NCBI GenBank assembly: GCA_947561395.2
Contig: OX387187.1
Span: forward strand, 23,107,829-23,171,828
DNA length: 64,000 nt
Source: Buxus sempervirens
Taxonomy: Eukaryota > Streptophyta > Magnoliopsida > Buxales > Buxaceae
Direction: 5' to 3'
Part shown: piece by piece, positions 1 through 10,747 of the stretch
How the letters are laid out: the number at the start of each line of letters is the position of its first letter
How positions within the stretch are numbered: the first letter of the stretch is position 1
The notes under the pieces: generated by a model
The model's input: only the letters and a program-made list of their open reading frames with translations
Databases searched by the model: none
Told to the model about the DNA's origin: nothing
Made by a program: the position numbers and the translations under genes

Positions 1-417
1 AGTTTTGGTAGTGGAAATCCCGAAAAATCACAAATAGGAAGTTGTTGTTTGTAGCCTAGAAATCAGGTGGGATTCAAACCTAGTCACCCGATGTTTAGCT
101 CGAGCGGCCAACCTCACAACTGAAACTTGGATTTGGTAAGCCCAATCACTCGATGCAGGCTCGAGCACCCTATCGAGCATCCGTGTTATTTTCCAAAACC
201 CGAAACTAAAATTCCTAAATCAATTGGCCGCTTGAAACAGGCTCGAGCGTCGGTTCAAGCGACCATATCAGTAAACCCAGATTATCCAACTTGGGATGAG
301 TTCAACTATAGAATTACTTTTAACCAAATCCAACTTATGTACAAATAAGAATTAGGTAACTAGAGAGTGCTTGCACAGGAAGTATATTAAAATTCAATAA
401 AATGAAGAGTTTGTGCA
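1..417 (+). mobile_element. LTR copy B, left part (window opens inside it)
   Basis: This stretch precedes solo LTR A; the flanks of A (1-417 and 4443-5831) read as one interrupted plus-strand LTR of the same general type. It carries CTCGAG-centred words (near 100, 160 and 240) like the GC-rich module seen in other LTRs here. The start lies outside the window, so its TSD cannot be checked. The 73-codon ORF at 127-348 has no family resemblance. Assignment rests on order and orientation of LTR modules, not on a full alignment. Confidence 0.6.
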
Positions 418-867
418 TGTAGCAACCCAGATCCGGGTCTGCCCTATCACAGCACCAACCCGCACCCAAGACCTACTTATGGGCCCAATAGAACCTGATA
501 AACACAATTTCCTGGGAAATTACAATGTAATTATCAGAGTGCATGACTAAAGAAGCATGGAATAAAAATTTTCCATATAATCAAAAGATCATCTGTACTA
601 TAATCTCCAAAACATGATATACATGTGAACAAAATACAACTAAGGCAACTAACCATTCACAATGATCTCCCCAAAATATATAGATAAGTACAAAAGATTC
701 TTCCAAGAGTATAAGTCCAAAAATATTATTTACATCCTATATACAATCCCCAAGACAAAATACATCATCATAATAAGAGCCCTACTACAGGTAGAAATGG
801 TAGCCCTCTAGCCTTTACTCAAGCTCACCCTCAATAACTGCCCCGGTACGCGGCTCACCAAGCGGAT

Positions 868-929
868 CTGAAAACAAATCCGGTAAAACAAAACACGCAT
901 GAGACTTAAAGTCCCAGTAAGCAGCAAAC
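868..929 (-). other. Hairpin and 3'-splice-like block of LTR A
   Basis: On the minus strand this reads GTTTGCTGCTTAC, then a hairpin GGGACTT-AAGTCTC, a T-rich tract and TTTTCAG. The first 13 bases can pair with the 5'-splice-like motif at 2845-2833, 12 Watson-Crick pairs and one G-T pair. The hairpin stem differs from the GAGATA/TATCTC of other copies but still pairs. Confidence 0.7.
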
Positions 930-1124
930 ATGCATGCAGAGAAATAGTTTATGCAATTTTGTAACATCATGATAATATTCACAAGTATAAGATACCAAAT
1001 GTAAACCAAAACATCTCAAACAGATATAAAGTGTAATTCCAAGTCAAATATCTCAATCGGGTAATTCATGAAATCCAATCAACAGTTCCAAGTCAAATGT
1101 CCAAATCAGATTAATGATCGCTGT

Positions 1125-1360
1125 CCAAGATTAAGGCCAAGCGGAGTATTTCAACACTGCCGACGCACTCAAGGCCAAGTGGAGTACTTCTACACCGCGG
1201 ACGAAATCAAGGCCAAGTGGAGTACTTCTACACCGCCGACGCATCAAAGCCAAGTGGAATACCTCTACGCTGCCCGATGACTCAAGGCCAAGTGGAGTAC
1301 TTCTACGCTGCCCGATGAATCAAGGCTGAGCGGAGTACTTCTACACTGCCCCGATTCATG
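1125..1360. repeat. Tandem repeat, about 38 bp, five to six units
   Basis: The units share the core AAGGCCAAGTGGAGTACTTC and a variable tail (ACACCGCCGACG, ACGCTGCCCGATG). This is the short-tandem-repeat module that every LTR of this group carries between the GGATCC palindrome and the hairpin. Here the array lies between the GGATCC site at about 1424 and the hairpin at 901-915. Confidence 0.85.
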
Positions 1361-1496
1361 AAAACCAAAGTCAATCAAACGAGTACCATGAAGCCAATAC
1401 CAACACACTAATTAGACTCACTGTGGATCCACACTAAGAGCAATGTCCAATTAGACGACTCATAAATCATAACAAACCATTCAATTCTAAGAGTAA

Positions 1497-1614
1497 AACC
1501 AAAGTCAAGTGGAATTCCCCATCCACTACCAATTCATGCCAAGGGCAAGTGGAATTCCCCATCCACTTCCAATTCATGCCAAGGGCAAGTGGAATTCCCC
1601 ATCCACTTCTAGTT
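1497..1614. repeat. Tandem repeat, about 45 bp, three units
   Basis: Units carry AAGTGGAATTCCCCATCCAC followed by a short variable spacer ending in CCAATTCATGCC. It lies within solo LTR A, on the other side of the GGATCC site from the 38-bp array. Confidence 0.85.
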
Positions 1615-3003
1615 AAACCATAGGCCATATAAAGGTTTTTTTCAATATTGATTTCATAAATCCAAGCCAAATCAAAACGAAGGTCGTAAAATCCTCAAAA
1701 CACATTTTCGATGAGTGGGTTGATCTTAAAAATCCCAAATAAGTCACCATACCAAAATTCAATAGATTCCGAGACAAAAAGTTTTGGACCTTAAAAATAT
1801 TCCAAGTCTGGTTGAAAACGTTGACTTTTCAGTGTCGAATTTTTCTAGACAAATCTACAAGGAGTTTGGGGCTCAATTTCTGGTTGTAGTCTATTGAAGG
1901 GTATACAAATCATCTAGAATTTTCTGGGCTTCTGAATCACTCATTTGGATATCAAACTCAAAAAGTGGCCATTTTTGAAAATCGGGAAATCTGGAAATTT
2001 AGGCACAAACTGAAAAGTTGACTTTTTATTGGTTGGGAATTGGGCCTTGAGAGTATTTTTATTGGTTCCAAATGGGGGGTAAAACCTTATTTACATGTAA
2101 AGACTTAAGTAAATGGAGCAATAAATACACAGGACAAGGGTGCTATGCGAAAAGCTTGGGTTGTATGAGAAAGGGTTGTGGAGCACAAGGGTGAAGAGTT
2201 CTCAAAAACAAGATTCAACGCACGGACGTTGAGGTTTGGACGTTCGGGCGTTGAGGTAATACACAAAGGCAGCGCGCGCGCGTTAAGGAATTAAACGAGG
2301 CAGCGTGCGCGCTCTGAGGGTTGACGTTCGCACGCTAAGGCAATGGACGTGCGCGCGCTGAGGTTTAGCGTGCGCGCGCTAAGGCTCTAGATTAATCGCC
2401 CAAGTTAATCCTGAGCCGCGATTTAAAATAACAGAGCCTAGTTTTTAGGGTTTTGGCTCAGGATTAATTGTTAAATTTCAGGATTAATCGCAAGGTCGGG
2501 ATTCTGAAAGATTTTGACTATTTTCAACACAAAACTCATGGAAATTATTTCCAACACTTCCAACATCAAATAGGATTATCATAAAACATCCCAACATGCT
2601 TTAAAACACTTTCCAAACCAAAGATTCATCTCAAATCTCAAACCCTAATCTGAAATATAATCAATAGGGCTGGAAATCCATGGCAAATCAATAGAAGATT
2701 AAACAAGAGTATCATATCATCAAAACCCACGAATTTTAGAAGCAAATAGCAACATGCAAGATCATTTCTTCAAATAAATCAAACCCTAAAGAGAGAGAAT
2801 ACGAATTTTAGTAATTCATTTTGTTTTGAAGGGTTTGCTACTTACATGCTAATGGAAAAACTCAACTTCTCTTCAAGCTCTTCTCTCCTTCTTCTTCTTC
2901 CTCTTGAAGTTTCAAACAAACTCCCACACTTTCCCTCTTGTTTCATACGACCAAGACAAGAGAAATGGGTTTGCAAAACACTTAATTAGAAATTAGGGCA
3001 TCC

Positions 3004-3010
3004 TTTTATA
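3004..3010 (-). promoter_or_regulatory. TATA box of solo LTR A
   Basis: TTTTATA here gives TATAAAA on the minus strand, about 160 bp upstream of the 5'-splice-like motif, the same order seen in LTRs C, I and K. Confidence 0.5.
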
Positions 3011-3059
3011 TGCCTAAGTTTTGGGTCTTTCAAATCTGCCCCCAAACCAAGCTTTTATT

Positions 3060-4190
3060 TAACTAAATCCTAGGGTGTACCTAAGGCATACCAGGGGTAC
3101 CTTAGTGTCATTCGAGTGGGGTACCTTGGTATTAAGTGGGGTTCCTTAGTGTTAAGTGGGGTGTTTGCCTGAGTCACTTCAAAAGGCATGTTTTAGAAAT
3201 GCTTGGGAGGTGTACCTCAGTTAACACAAAAGGGTACCTCAGTTATACGAGGGGTACTTTAGTTATTTGAGGAGGTACCTTGATGTTTCAAAGGATTTAC
3301 CTTAGTCATTCTAAGGGGGTAAACTTTGAATAAGCTTAGGGGGTGTACTTCAGTTATATTGAGGAGGGTACTTAACTATAGAAGAGGTGTACTTTAGTTA
3401 TATAAGGGGTTATACCTTCAGCAAAACAATGCGGGGTTACCTTACTTATATAGGGTTTACTTTAGTTAAACAAAGGGGGTACTTTGGCTATATAGGGGGT
3501 GTACCCTAAGTAAAACAGTGGGGTGTACCTTACTTATATGAGAGGAGTACCTCTAGGAAATACAAGGGTGTACCCTAGGTAATATAAGGGATGTACCTTA
3601 GAAATGTAAAGGGATACTCTAGTTATACAAAGGGGGTACCCTAACTATATAAGGGATTATACCTTAGGCAAAACACAGGGGTACCTTAGGCAAACACAAG
3701 GGGGATACCTTAGGTAAACACAGGGGTACCTTAGGCAATTAAAGTAGGGTACCTTAGGGATACAAGTGGGGTACCTTAGGTATAATTGAGGGGTACTTTA
3801 AGTAACACTTGGGTGGTACCTTGGGTAATACTTGAGCATACCTTGGGCACTCAATCGGGGTACCTTAGGAAATACTTGGGTGTACCTTGGGTATAGAAGT
3901 AGGGTACCTGGGGTATACTTGAGAGGTTATTTGGGTATTCTTGAGAGATACTTAAGGTACACTTGAGAGGTACCTTGGGCATTCTTAAGAGTTACTTTGA
4001 GTATTCTTAGAGGATAATTTGGGTACACTTGGGAGGTACCTTGGGTACTCTTAGGAGTTACTTTAAGTATTCTTGGGAGTATTTTGGGTATACATGGGTA
4101 TACACTAGTGTTATCCGGGAGGGTACCTGGGGTAAACTTTAGGGTACCTTGGGTATACTTGGGAATTACTCTAGGTACACATAAGTCCAA
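3060..4190. repeat. GGTACC-rich minisatellite in U3 of LTR A
   Basis: More than thirty degenerate units of roughly 20-35 bp share GGGTACCTTAGG followed by a variable AT-rich stretch and a G run. Part of it reads open on the minus strand (3927-4217) only because the unit lacks stops in one frame. It sits upstream of the LTR TATA box, so it would be promoter-proximal enhancer-like DNA if the LTR is active. Confidence 0.9.
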
Positions 4191-4442
4191 TTTTTCAGAA
4201 TTTGATTTCCAATTCATTTAAGCAAATTGGAGAGTATCTTAGACAATTGGAATTTAGAAATAACATTAATTAAACTTACTTCAATAACCTTCATAACATT
4301 CATTTGATTCCTCTAAATCCTCAAGAATAATCCACATTTACCTCATCTTCATAACACAAATACTTAATTAGTCTAATAATCACACTTTGGATAATTAATC
4401 TTAATAATTAAATTATAATCCGAGTCGGGGTTTTACAGTGCA

Positions 4443-5831
4443 CATTTTGCTAAATTAGAATGTTGAGACACTTTTAGACCCAAATTCTTCTAGAACAAGC
4501 TTTTATTGATTCCACCATTTGTAACACTTCTTAAATATCATGCTTAAGGTGTCTCAGAAGGCCAATTATAGTAAAGAGTTCATATTAAGTAGTTGTCCAC
4601 CTTATCCATGAGTTGGTAGTTTTTTTTTGGGAATTTAAGGAGTATCTTAGGATATAAGTTTCACTGGTAGGAATTCTACATAGGTATCTCTCATACTACA
4701 TTATTAGCAAGAGTTTAATCCTGTGAGCACATATTCCTAGTCATATTTGAGAATTTGAATTGTTGACTTGGTTTTGAATTATTTGTTTTGCATCGGATTG
4801 ATTGGTTTTTTGCATGAGTTTGGTTTTATGGTGAATCCTCTTACTCAGAAATAGAAAGTTGTTTTATTAACATGAATGAGTTGTCATACAAACAGTTTTT
4901 AGAAAGTGAGTTTCCTTGAAAGATATGAATTTGTGAATCTCCATGATGGAGTGAATTTGGTCATGAGTGACCCATGGATTGTATTGAACTATTTTGAATA
5001 CTTGTGGATTTGTTTACAAGCTATTGGTTGAGCTTGCCTTGGATCCATGACTAAGCTTAGTAATGCAATTTTCTTCCTTCATTGGTGTAATGGCATGGCC
5101 TTGAGTGTTGCCACGACCGGGTTGTCAATGCCAAAACCCGGGGAGTAGGCCAACATTGGATGACAAAACCCTGAGTAGGCCGTCATTTCAGAGTTCTGAA
5201 ACCCTGAGTAAGTCGGAACTATGTACATGGAGGTGTGGATGTCACCTTGGCATGTCGATTACCCAATCTAAGCAAAATACGTGACATTAACCATGATATG
5301 AATTGTTAACTGTTGCTGTTGGACACTTGAGTATCTTTATCACTGAGATTATGCTGATTTTGGATTTCTATGGTATTTGTATGGTTTACTCGTAATTGGT
5401 TATTATTCGTGGCATGATTTAGAACTGATATGAACTATTTTAGCATGCATGTGCTACTTGCTGGGATATTTGTATCTCATCCATTTTGTTTTGGTTTTGT
5501 TTTCAGATACTTGTGGTGAGGCGATTGTTGGGGTAGATCCTTTCGGCACATATAGGGAGGAGGATTACTTTTATACTTCTTAGACTAGTAGGTTTATTCC
5601 TTGTATTGAGCTATTGTTGATATTCGGAAATTTAATAATTGGTATCAGATTTTATTGACTGATGGAAATTGTTGAATTGAATAAATTCCGCGCTTCCATA
5701 GTAGTTATTGTTGCACTCTGATTGTAAAACCCATATGATTCATCTAGCAATCATATGAGTCATGGGTCCATATTTAACCCCTGTGAGACATGTTATATCT
5801 TTATTGAACAACACAGATCCGGAGCGTTACA
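4443..5831 (+). mobile_element. LTR copy B, right part
   Basis: It continues the LTR interrupted by A. It contains the GGATCCATG anchor (about 5040), a variable module built on words such as CCGGGGAGTAGGCC (5100-5230), the hairpin block, and the terminus GGAGCGTTACA at 5821-5831. No PBS follows, so it looks like a solo LTR, though its start is outside the window. Confidence 0.75.
5452..5506 (+). other. Hairpin and 3'-splice-like block of LTR B
   Basis: TGCTACTTGC is followed by hairpin GGGATA-TTTG-TATCTC (5463-5478, one G-T pair) and a T-rich tract ending TTTTCAG at 5506. The expected 5' partner would lie upstream of the window. Confidence 0.65.
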
Positions 5832-6430
5832 TTTTCTGAAGAAAAATTTATCGCAATTCATTGTTATTGTTCTATATAACCAACTTAATATTGAAAAATA
5901 TAGAAATAATTACAAGAACATTTTCGATTTGAATTTAAAATGTAATTTCTTACTATTTTTTTAGAAGCATCCTCATTTACTGGTGTATTGTCCTTACGAG
6001 TGTGTATTTTTATAAACATTCAACTCGGGTCGGCGAGGCTTGCGTTGAGCTTGACTCCATCTAAAAACATTATGGGCGATTAAAATATAGTTAAATATTC
6101 CACCGAGAAGAAAAAATAGTGATTCGGCAATGTGGATTTCTATTTATGAGTTTGCTATAAAAATTACTTTACCAATGATAATCTATAGGCCTCACATTGC
6201 TGTACATTCACAAACATAGTTGAACCAGTTGTATGTCGCAACTTTTGCTTTGATCGATTATTCTTGATTCTTTCACATCGTTCCTACAATACACCAATTG
6301 AATATTATAAATGGTAGAAACTAATATAAGTTATAAAAAGTATAAACATGCACTTTGTAAATGAACTCATACATGTCCAATGCTCTTATTTTAAATTCTT
6401 AAATGATTTCATACCTTCCCAGTCAATGAA
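5832..6430. other. Unassigned AT-rich spacer
   Basis: I see no coding match, terminal repeat or tandem array here. The 69-codon ORF at 5755-5964 straddles the LTR end and is not a gene. It probably belongs to the 3' flank of the CACTA fragment to the right. Confidence 0.4.
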
Positions 6431-6455
6431 TTCCAGAATTGGATGAGATCAAGCC

Positions 6456-6890
6456 ACTATTCTTCTAAAAAATCATGTGGCTTTGTAGTATACCTCTCTG
6501 CGTTTGTCTCAAAAGGTTCGTAAAATTTATGTTTCAAATCGGACTTGTAATCTCGCCATTTTTTATTGAGAGACTGCATCACGTAGTGTTTCAAAGTCCC
6601 ATCTGTGTCAAACTTTGCCTTCATTACCCAAAATAAAAACAAAGAATGCAATTGTATTAATTTATGCACAAGGACGTGAAAAGAATGTAGTTAATAAAAA
6701 AACACACGATACCAATCAACTAGATCTTTTACCTCAATGCGCCTCCACGCTTTTTCTGTGTCGCCATCATTTACATCATGCCACGTATTAAAATTTAGAG
6801 GCAGGAAATGATTATCCCTTGCCAGTGTCCCACAAAAATTATTCAATTTGGAAGCATTGGGGCCAACTGGTTGTGCTCTATCATTCAAAA
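6456..6890 (-). pseudogene. CACTA Transposase_24-type gene fragment
   Basis: Two minus-strand pieces match the second gene of the larger CACTA element at 46179-47944. The piece at 6888-6691 has the block QPVGPNASKLNNFCGTLARD, aligned with QPIGPNASKLACFCGTLARD at 47.8 kb. The piece at 6669-6457 has MQSLNKKWRDYKSDLK, aligned with the same block near 47.5 kb. This is the plant Ptta/En/Spm transposase family (Pfam Transposase_24), the accessory protein of CACTA elements. Only the middle of the gene remains; start, end and terminal repeats were not found. Confidence 0.8.
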
Positions 6891-7315
6891 TCTAAGACTT
6901 AAATATATACAAGAAAATAATGTGGCATGAGCCGAAATTTTGGCAGCACCTCCCCTAAAATGGAAGGGGTGACCACACCCAAATAGGTCCCAAAATCAAA
7001 CAAACTGCAATAAAAAGTGTGTATACCATTCATATATCTAATTCCCACCCCCAATTTCATTCATTTAATTCCTTTTCATTCCCGTAAATCCAATTCATGC
7101 ATTCTAAGCACTAAATCAACAGTGTATGGGCAAACATAGGTAAAGACAGCAAAATCCAAATAACATGACTAATAACATGATAATCAAAATATAAATCTAT
7201 CGAGGGTTAAACAAATCTAATCACGATTAAGACAGAAACATTAGTTTTACATCAAGATGATAAAGACGACAGTACCCACAAATCTCTTTAAATAATACAA
7301 CCTTAAGGTTCTCAG

Positions 7316-7647
7316 TGTAACACCCCGGACCCATACCTGACAAGATATTGTCCGCCCTGGGCCCAATGGGCCCTCACGGATTTGATCTCAAGGGATAACA
7401 CGAGAAAACCTCCCAGTGGTCACCCATCTTAGCACTGCTCTCACCCGAGCACGCTTAACTTCAGGGTTCCAAGGGGATTTAGTCCCGTGTTATACCTTAA
7501 AAGGCCTCTTGCTTAGTAGGGGATCTCAAGACTACTTATAGCATCCCCGAGCATTGTGGGATCCCAACCATATGCACATCCTTGCCTGGTAGCTCGCCCA
7601 GTGAGATTACCCATTCATCCGCCCACTCAGACAGCCAGGATGTCACA
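7316..7647 (-). mobile_element. Cassandra (TRIM) solo LTR
   Basis: A 332-bp unit runs from TGTAACACCCC to GATGTCACA, with a perfect 5-bp TSD CTCAG at 7311-7315 and 7648-7652. On the minus strand its middle is like the 3' two-thirds of plant 5S rRNA, including GAAGTTAAGCGTGCT and AGATGGGTGACC. A 5S-like insert within a short LTR is the hallmark of Cassandra, a non-coding TRIM retrotransposon transcribed from the 5S-type internal promoter. Only one LTR is present, so it is a solo LTR. Confidence 0.93.
7396..7470 (-). other. 5S rRNA-like segment inside Cassandra
   Basis: Minus-strand order is CCTGAAGTTAAGCGTGCT, a GGGTGAGAGCAGTGCTAAG block, then GATGGGTGACC and a TCTCGTGTTA end. This covers the internal control region and 3' part of 5S rRNA. 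It is not a true 5S gene: the 5' third is missing and it lies between LTR termini. Confidence 0.85.
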
Positions 7648-8157
7648 CTCAGAATATTTCAACTCGATAATGTCTGTCAAACGACCATAATAGGTTAAGT
7701 TGCTTGTCGTTGGGGCTTTGTCTTTGGCACTTGAATAGCTTGTAGTAATTTCATTGATTGCAACACCACTATTTTGACTTTTACCCCATTTTTCTTTCCC
7801 CACAGTACAAAACTTATACCCATTAATTGCATACCCCTTAAGCCTATTTGCTGCAGAATATGGGCCTTGGGCAAGCAATTCAATTTATTCTAGCAACATC
7901 CTTTGGGCTCTTTTCAACATGTCAACCTATTTAAAGACCTTCCATGTATTCTCGACTAAGCCTGTCTCATCCAATTAAAAATTTTAACTTTAGTTTGTGT
8001 GTTAACACCATAAACAGAATTAAATTAATGATTTAAAGGATTAAATACCTATCCTTATGAATCCAACTCCTATCCATGATGTAGTAAGATTAGGAATCTT
8101 AGTGGGGTTAGTTAGAAAGTTTACTAAACCAAACAGGACTTCTATTTTGGGTGACCC

Positions 8158-8164
8158 TATAAAA
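8158..8164 (+). promoter_or_regulatory. TATA box of LTR C
   Basis: TATAAAA followed by GGGAAG, 270 bp upstream of the splice-like motif. LTR K has the same TATAAAAGGGG context at 30917. Confidence 0.5.
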
Positions 8165-9289
8165 GGGAAGTTTTAGGGAGGTGTTAGGGTTTCTTCTAAT
8201 CAAATCATATAGAGGAAAATGATGACAAAAGAGGGCTCTCACATTTGGGGAATTTATAGAGAGAAAGTGCTGTAGAAATTTCTAACCAGCATTCATCCAA
8301 TTGCAATCTAGAAAGATTCAACTGTTGGATTGGCCTCAAATTTGGGAATTTTGTCCATGACTGGTGGAGCTTCAATCTGGATAGTATCAGAATCTCAGCA
8401 ATAAATTGAAGAGAAGGATTTTGCATTGAGGCAAGTAGTAACACCTCGGTTTGTTTAATCGTTGCATGATTTTTGGTTTAATCTGGAATTAATGTATGAT
8501 GATTGAGATGCTTAACCATGTATTTTATACAATATATTTTGTGGTTTTAATTGATCATGGATAGGGTTTATGAGAACTTTCAAGCATGCTTAAAATATTG
8601 ATTTTATTCAGGTTTTGATTTAGATTTTTTGTAAATATATATTTAGATGTGTTTCAAATGATCTAACATGTTTAGAGGTTAAAAATATATGATCTAGAAG
8701 TGATTTGAGGAGTTGGTTTGATGTTATTTAGATTTAGAATGAAATTTTGCTAATTAAAGAAAAACCTAGAATTTGCGATTTTGTATGAGCGCCTGACATG
8801 TTAAATAAGGGAGTGCTAGATAGGTCACTTGAGCACCCTATTGAGCGCCCAAACCTAAATTTTCTGATTTTGTGAAATATACCTAGATTTTTACTATAAA
8901 ATGATTTTTAGACAGATCAAACATATGTACAAATAATATTTGGGTGTTTATGAGTTGTTTTTAGTGGTCAATTAATTTTTGTAAAAATTATACAAAGTTT
9001 TGGGTACGTTCTACTGAAATATATTTTGTTATGACTTGAAAGAGAGTTTTGGTTCTAGAATTTGTTTAAAATCAATTTGGTTGATTTCTACACCTGTAAA
9101 ACATTGTTTTAAACGTGATTCAAGTTTTGTAATTGATCTAAGTACTTTATAACAGATTATAGTACGTTGAGCCTATGTTTTGAAATATAATAAATATTGG
9201 AAAGAGGTTTTATATTATTAATTGAACATGGACAAACTACTTTATATACGAAATTTGGATTGTGGATTTATGCTCTTCTATGTATCATG

Positions 9290-10015
9290 GAATGATTTAT
9301 ATGCCATGATGGCAATGTGAGATATGTTTACCATCTGTGGTTGTGATTTGATTACCTCTTACGGGAAAGATGTGTTACCTCCTGTGGAGGAGGTGTAATT
9401 ACGATGTGATTGCATTCCATATGGGAGATGTATGTGTTACCACTTACGGATGAGATGTGTTACCTCCTGTGGGGGAGATGTAGTCTAGATTGGATTACAT
9501 CTTGCAGGGGAAAGACCTCATGTAGGGGAGATGTAATCATGATGTAATTGCATCCTGCATAGGAGATGTGTGTATAAATTACCATCTATGGGTGAGACAT
9601 GTTACCTCCTGTGGAGGAGATGTAGTCCAGATGGATTGCATCCTACAGGGGAGAGACCTCTTGTAAGGGAGATGTAAGCATGATGTGATTGCATTCCACA
9701 GGGGAGATGTGTGTGTTACCTCCTTTAGGGGAGATTTAGTTCCGATGGGATTGCATCCTATAGAAGAGATACCTCATGTGGAGGAGATGTGATTACTATG
9801 TGATTGCATCCTATATGGGATATTAGTGTGTGAGTTACCACCTGAGGGTGAGGGAGCTATCTCCTGTGGAGGAGATATAGGTGCTATGTGTTCACATTCT
9901 ACGGTTGAGTTATGCTATCTTCTACAGGGGGTGCCTGCAGTCTAGAGATTTGCATTCTCCTGCGGAAGAGGTGTGCGTACTATATGTTTACATCCTGCAG
10001 TAGAGGTAGGTTACT
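9290..10015. repeat. Tandem module built on small palindromes (LTR C)
   Basis: Repeated phrases such as ACCTCCTGTGGAGGAGATGT and GATTGCATCCT recur every 40-170 bp. Many phrases are self-complementary (CCTCC-TGT-GGAGG), so an RNA from this region would fold into a chain of short hairpins. It fills the place of the short-tandem module between the GGATCC anchor and the conserved hairpin in related LTRs. Confidence 0.85.
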
Positions 10016-10297
10016 ACCCGAAGATGAGCTTTAATATCTAATTATAAATGATTTTATTTCTTTTAAATAGAAAGAGATTGATCGATCGGTTTAGCCATGT
10101 TTTGACAAGAACGGTTTTATAAAGAAATATTAAAATGACATGATTAATATGATGAATCTGTATTAATTTGAGGAAATATTAGATTTGATTTATACAGATT
10201 TGTCTTCTTGTTATAGCGATACTTGTGATATTATTTTGCAAGTTATGAAAAGTTTGTAAATAATATGTATATATAAACTATTTTCTTTCATGCATGT

Positions 10298-10352
10298 TGC
10301 TACTTGCTGAGATTTTATATCTCATTCTTGCTTTTTAAATGTTTGTTTCTAG
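10298..10352 (+). other. Hairpin and 3'-splice-like block of LTR C
   Basis: CTACTTGC at 10300-10307 pairs over 8 bases with GCAAGTAG at 8431-8438. It is followed by hairpin GAGAT-loop-ATCTC (10309-10323) and a T-rich tract ending TTTCTAG at 10352. Confidence 0.65.
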
Positions 10353-10376
10353 GTGATCTTGGTGAGGACGCCACTA

Positions 10377-10435
10377 GGGTAGTCAAATAATGGGCTTGAA
10401 GAATTAAGAATCTAGAAGACGAGTAGAATATTGAT
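10377..10435 (+). repeat. About 60-bp direct repeat, left copy
   Basis: The sequence from GGGTAGTCAAATAATGGGCT to GAATATTGAT recurs at 13806-13866 with a few substitutions and a 2-bp indel. The two copies bracket LTR segment D. Confidence 0.9.
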
Positions 10436-10662
10436 GGAAAATCTCAGAAGTGGAGAAAAATGGGTCAATCGGATTTCTCAACCAAACCAAAGTGGAAAAT
10501 TTTATTTATATAAGTAAGGTGTGTAATTAAATTTTAATTTGGTTGGTTTAGAGTGGTTCAGTGGTGTGGCAAGTAGGGTATCAAGTGGAATCAGATAGTG
10601 CATGTGCAGGAAATTGGTGGAGGGTCAAAGCGTGTGATCATGAGTTAAGTTATCTGATGGCA

Positions 10663-10663
10663 G

Positions 10664-10705
<42 letters not shown>

Positions 10706-10747
10706 CAGTTGGTTCGTTCATTTGCTTCAGTTGGAGTTGAACGAACC
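10663..10747. repeat. Perfect AT palindrome next to a 10-bp inverted repeat
   Basis: GTAAC, an (AT)n core and GTTAC form a perfect 44-bp palindrome at 10663-10706. Directly after it, GGTTCGTTCA (10711-10720) and TGAACGAACC (10738-10747) make a second hairpin with a 17-nt loop. Both lie in the promoter-side part of LTR D. Confidence 0.9.

Larger units (their letters stand above)
418..4437 (-). mobile_element. Solo LTR A, 4.0 kb, minus strand
   Basis: The unit begins TGTAGCAACC and ends GGGGTTTTACA, which are TG...CA termini read on the minus strand. It is flanked by a perfect 5-bp duplication, GTGCA, at 413-417 and 4438-4442. There is no second LTR, PBS or coding region, so it is a solo LTR of a Ty3/gypsy-type element. 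In transcription order it holds a GGTACC-rich minisatellite (U3), a TATA box (3010-3004), a 5'-splice-like GTAAGTAGCAAAC (2845-2833), a GCGCGC-rich module (about 2390-2220), two short tandem arrays, and a hairpin plus 3'-splice-like site (929-868). Confidence 0.93.
7225..7890 (-). pseudogene. CACTA DUF4216-type exon split by Cassandra
   Basis: The right part (7878-7660) shows RLKGYAINGYKFCT and KSQNSGVAINEITTSYSSAK, matching the TNP2-linked DUF4216 exon at 48825-48130. The reading resumes left of the insertion with NLKVVLFK, the block that precedes the FKCDW motif of the family. The Cassandra LTR therefore landed inside the coding frame, and the TSD CTCAG overlaps codons. The frame soon closes after the resumed block, so this copy was decaying or is truncated there. 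Confidence 0.82.
8010..10435 (+). mobile_element. LTR copy C, main part
   Basis: The plus-strand LTR has a TATA box at 8158, a GC-type splice-like motif GAG/GCAAGTAG at 8431, a GC-rich module (8785-8860, with GAGCGCCC words), a tandem module (9290-10015), and a hairpin block (10300-10352). Its left edge is vague and probably truncated against the CACTA fragment. Its 3' end appears to lie at 14122 after an interruption (13806-14122). No TSD was found. Confidence 0.7.

Noticed and set aside
3927..4217. 96-codon minus-strand ORF with repeated residues
   Set aside because: It is a translation of the GGTACC minisatellite, open only because the unit lacks stops in that frame.
7396..7470. Possible 5S rRNA gene
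   Set aside because: The 5' third is missing and the segment lies inside a Cassandra LTR with TG...CA ends and TSD.
9290..10015. CRISPR-like array
   Set aside because: The repeats are degenerate, unevenly spaced and part of a plant LTR; there are no unique spacers of constant length.
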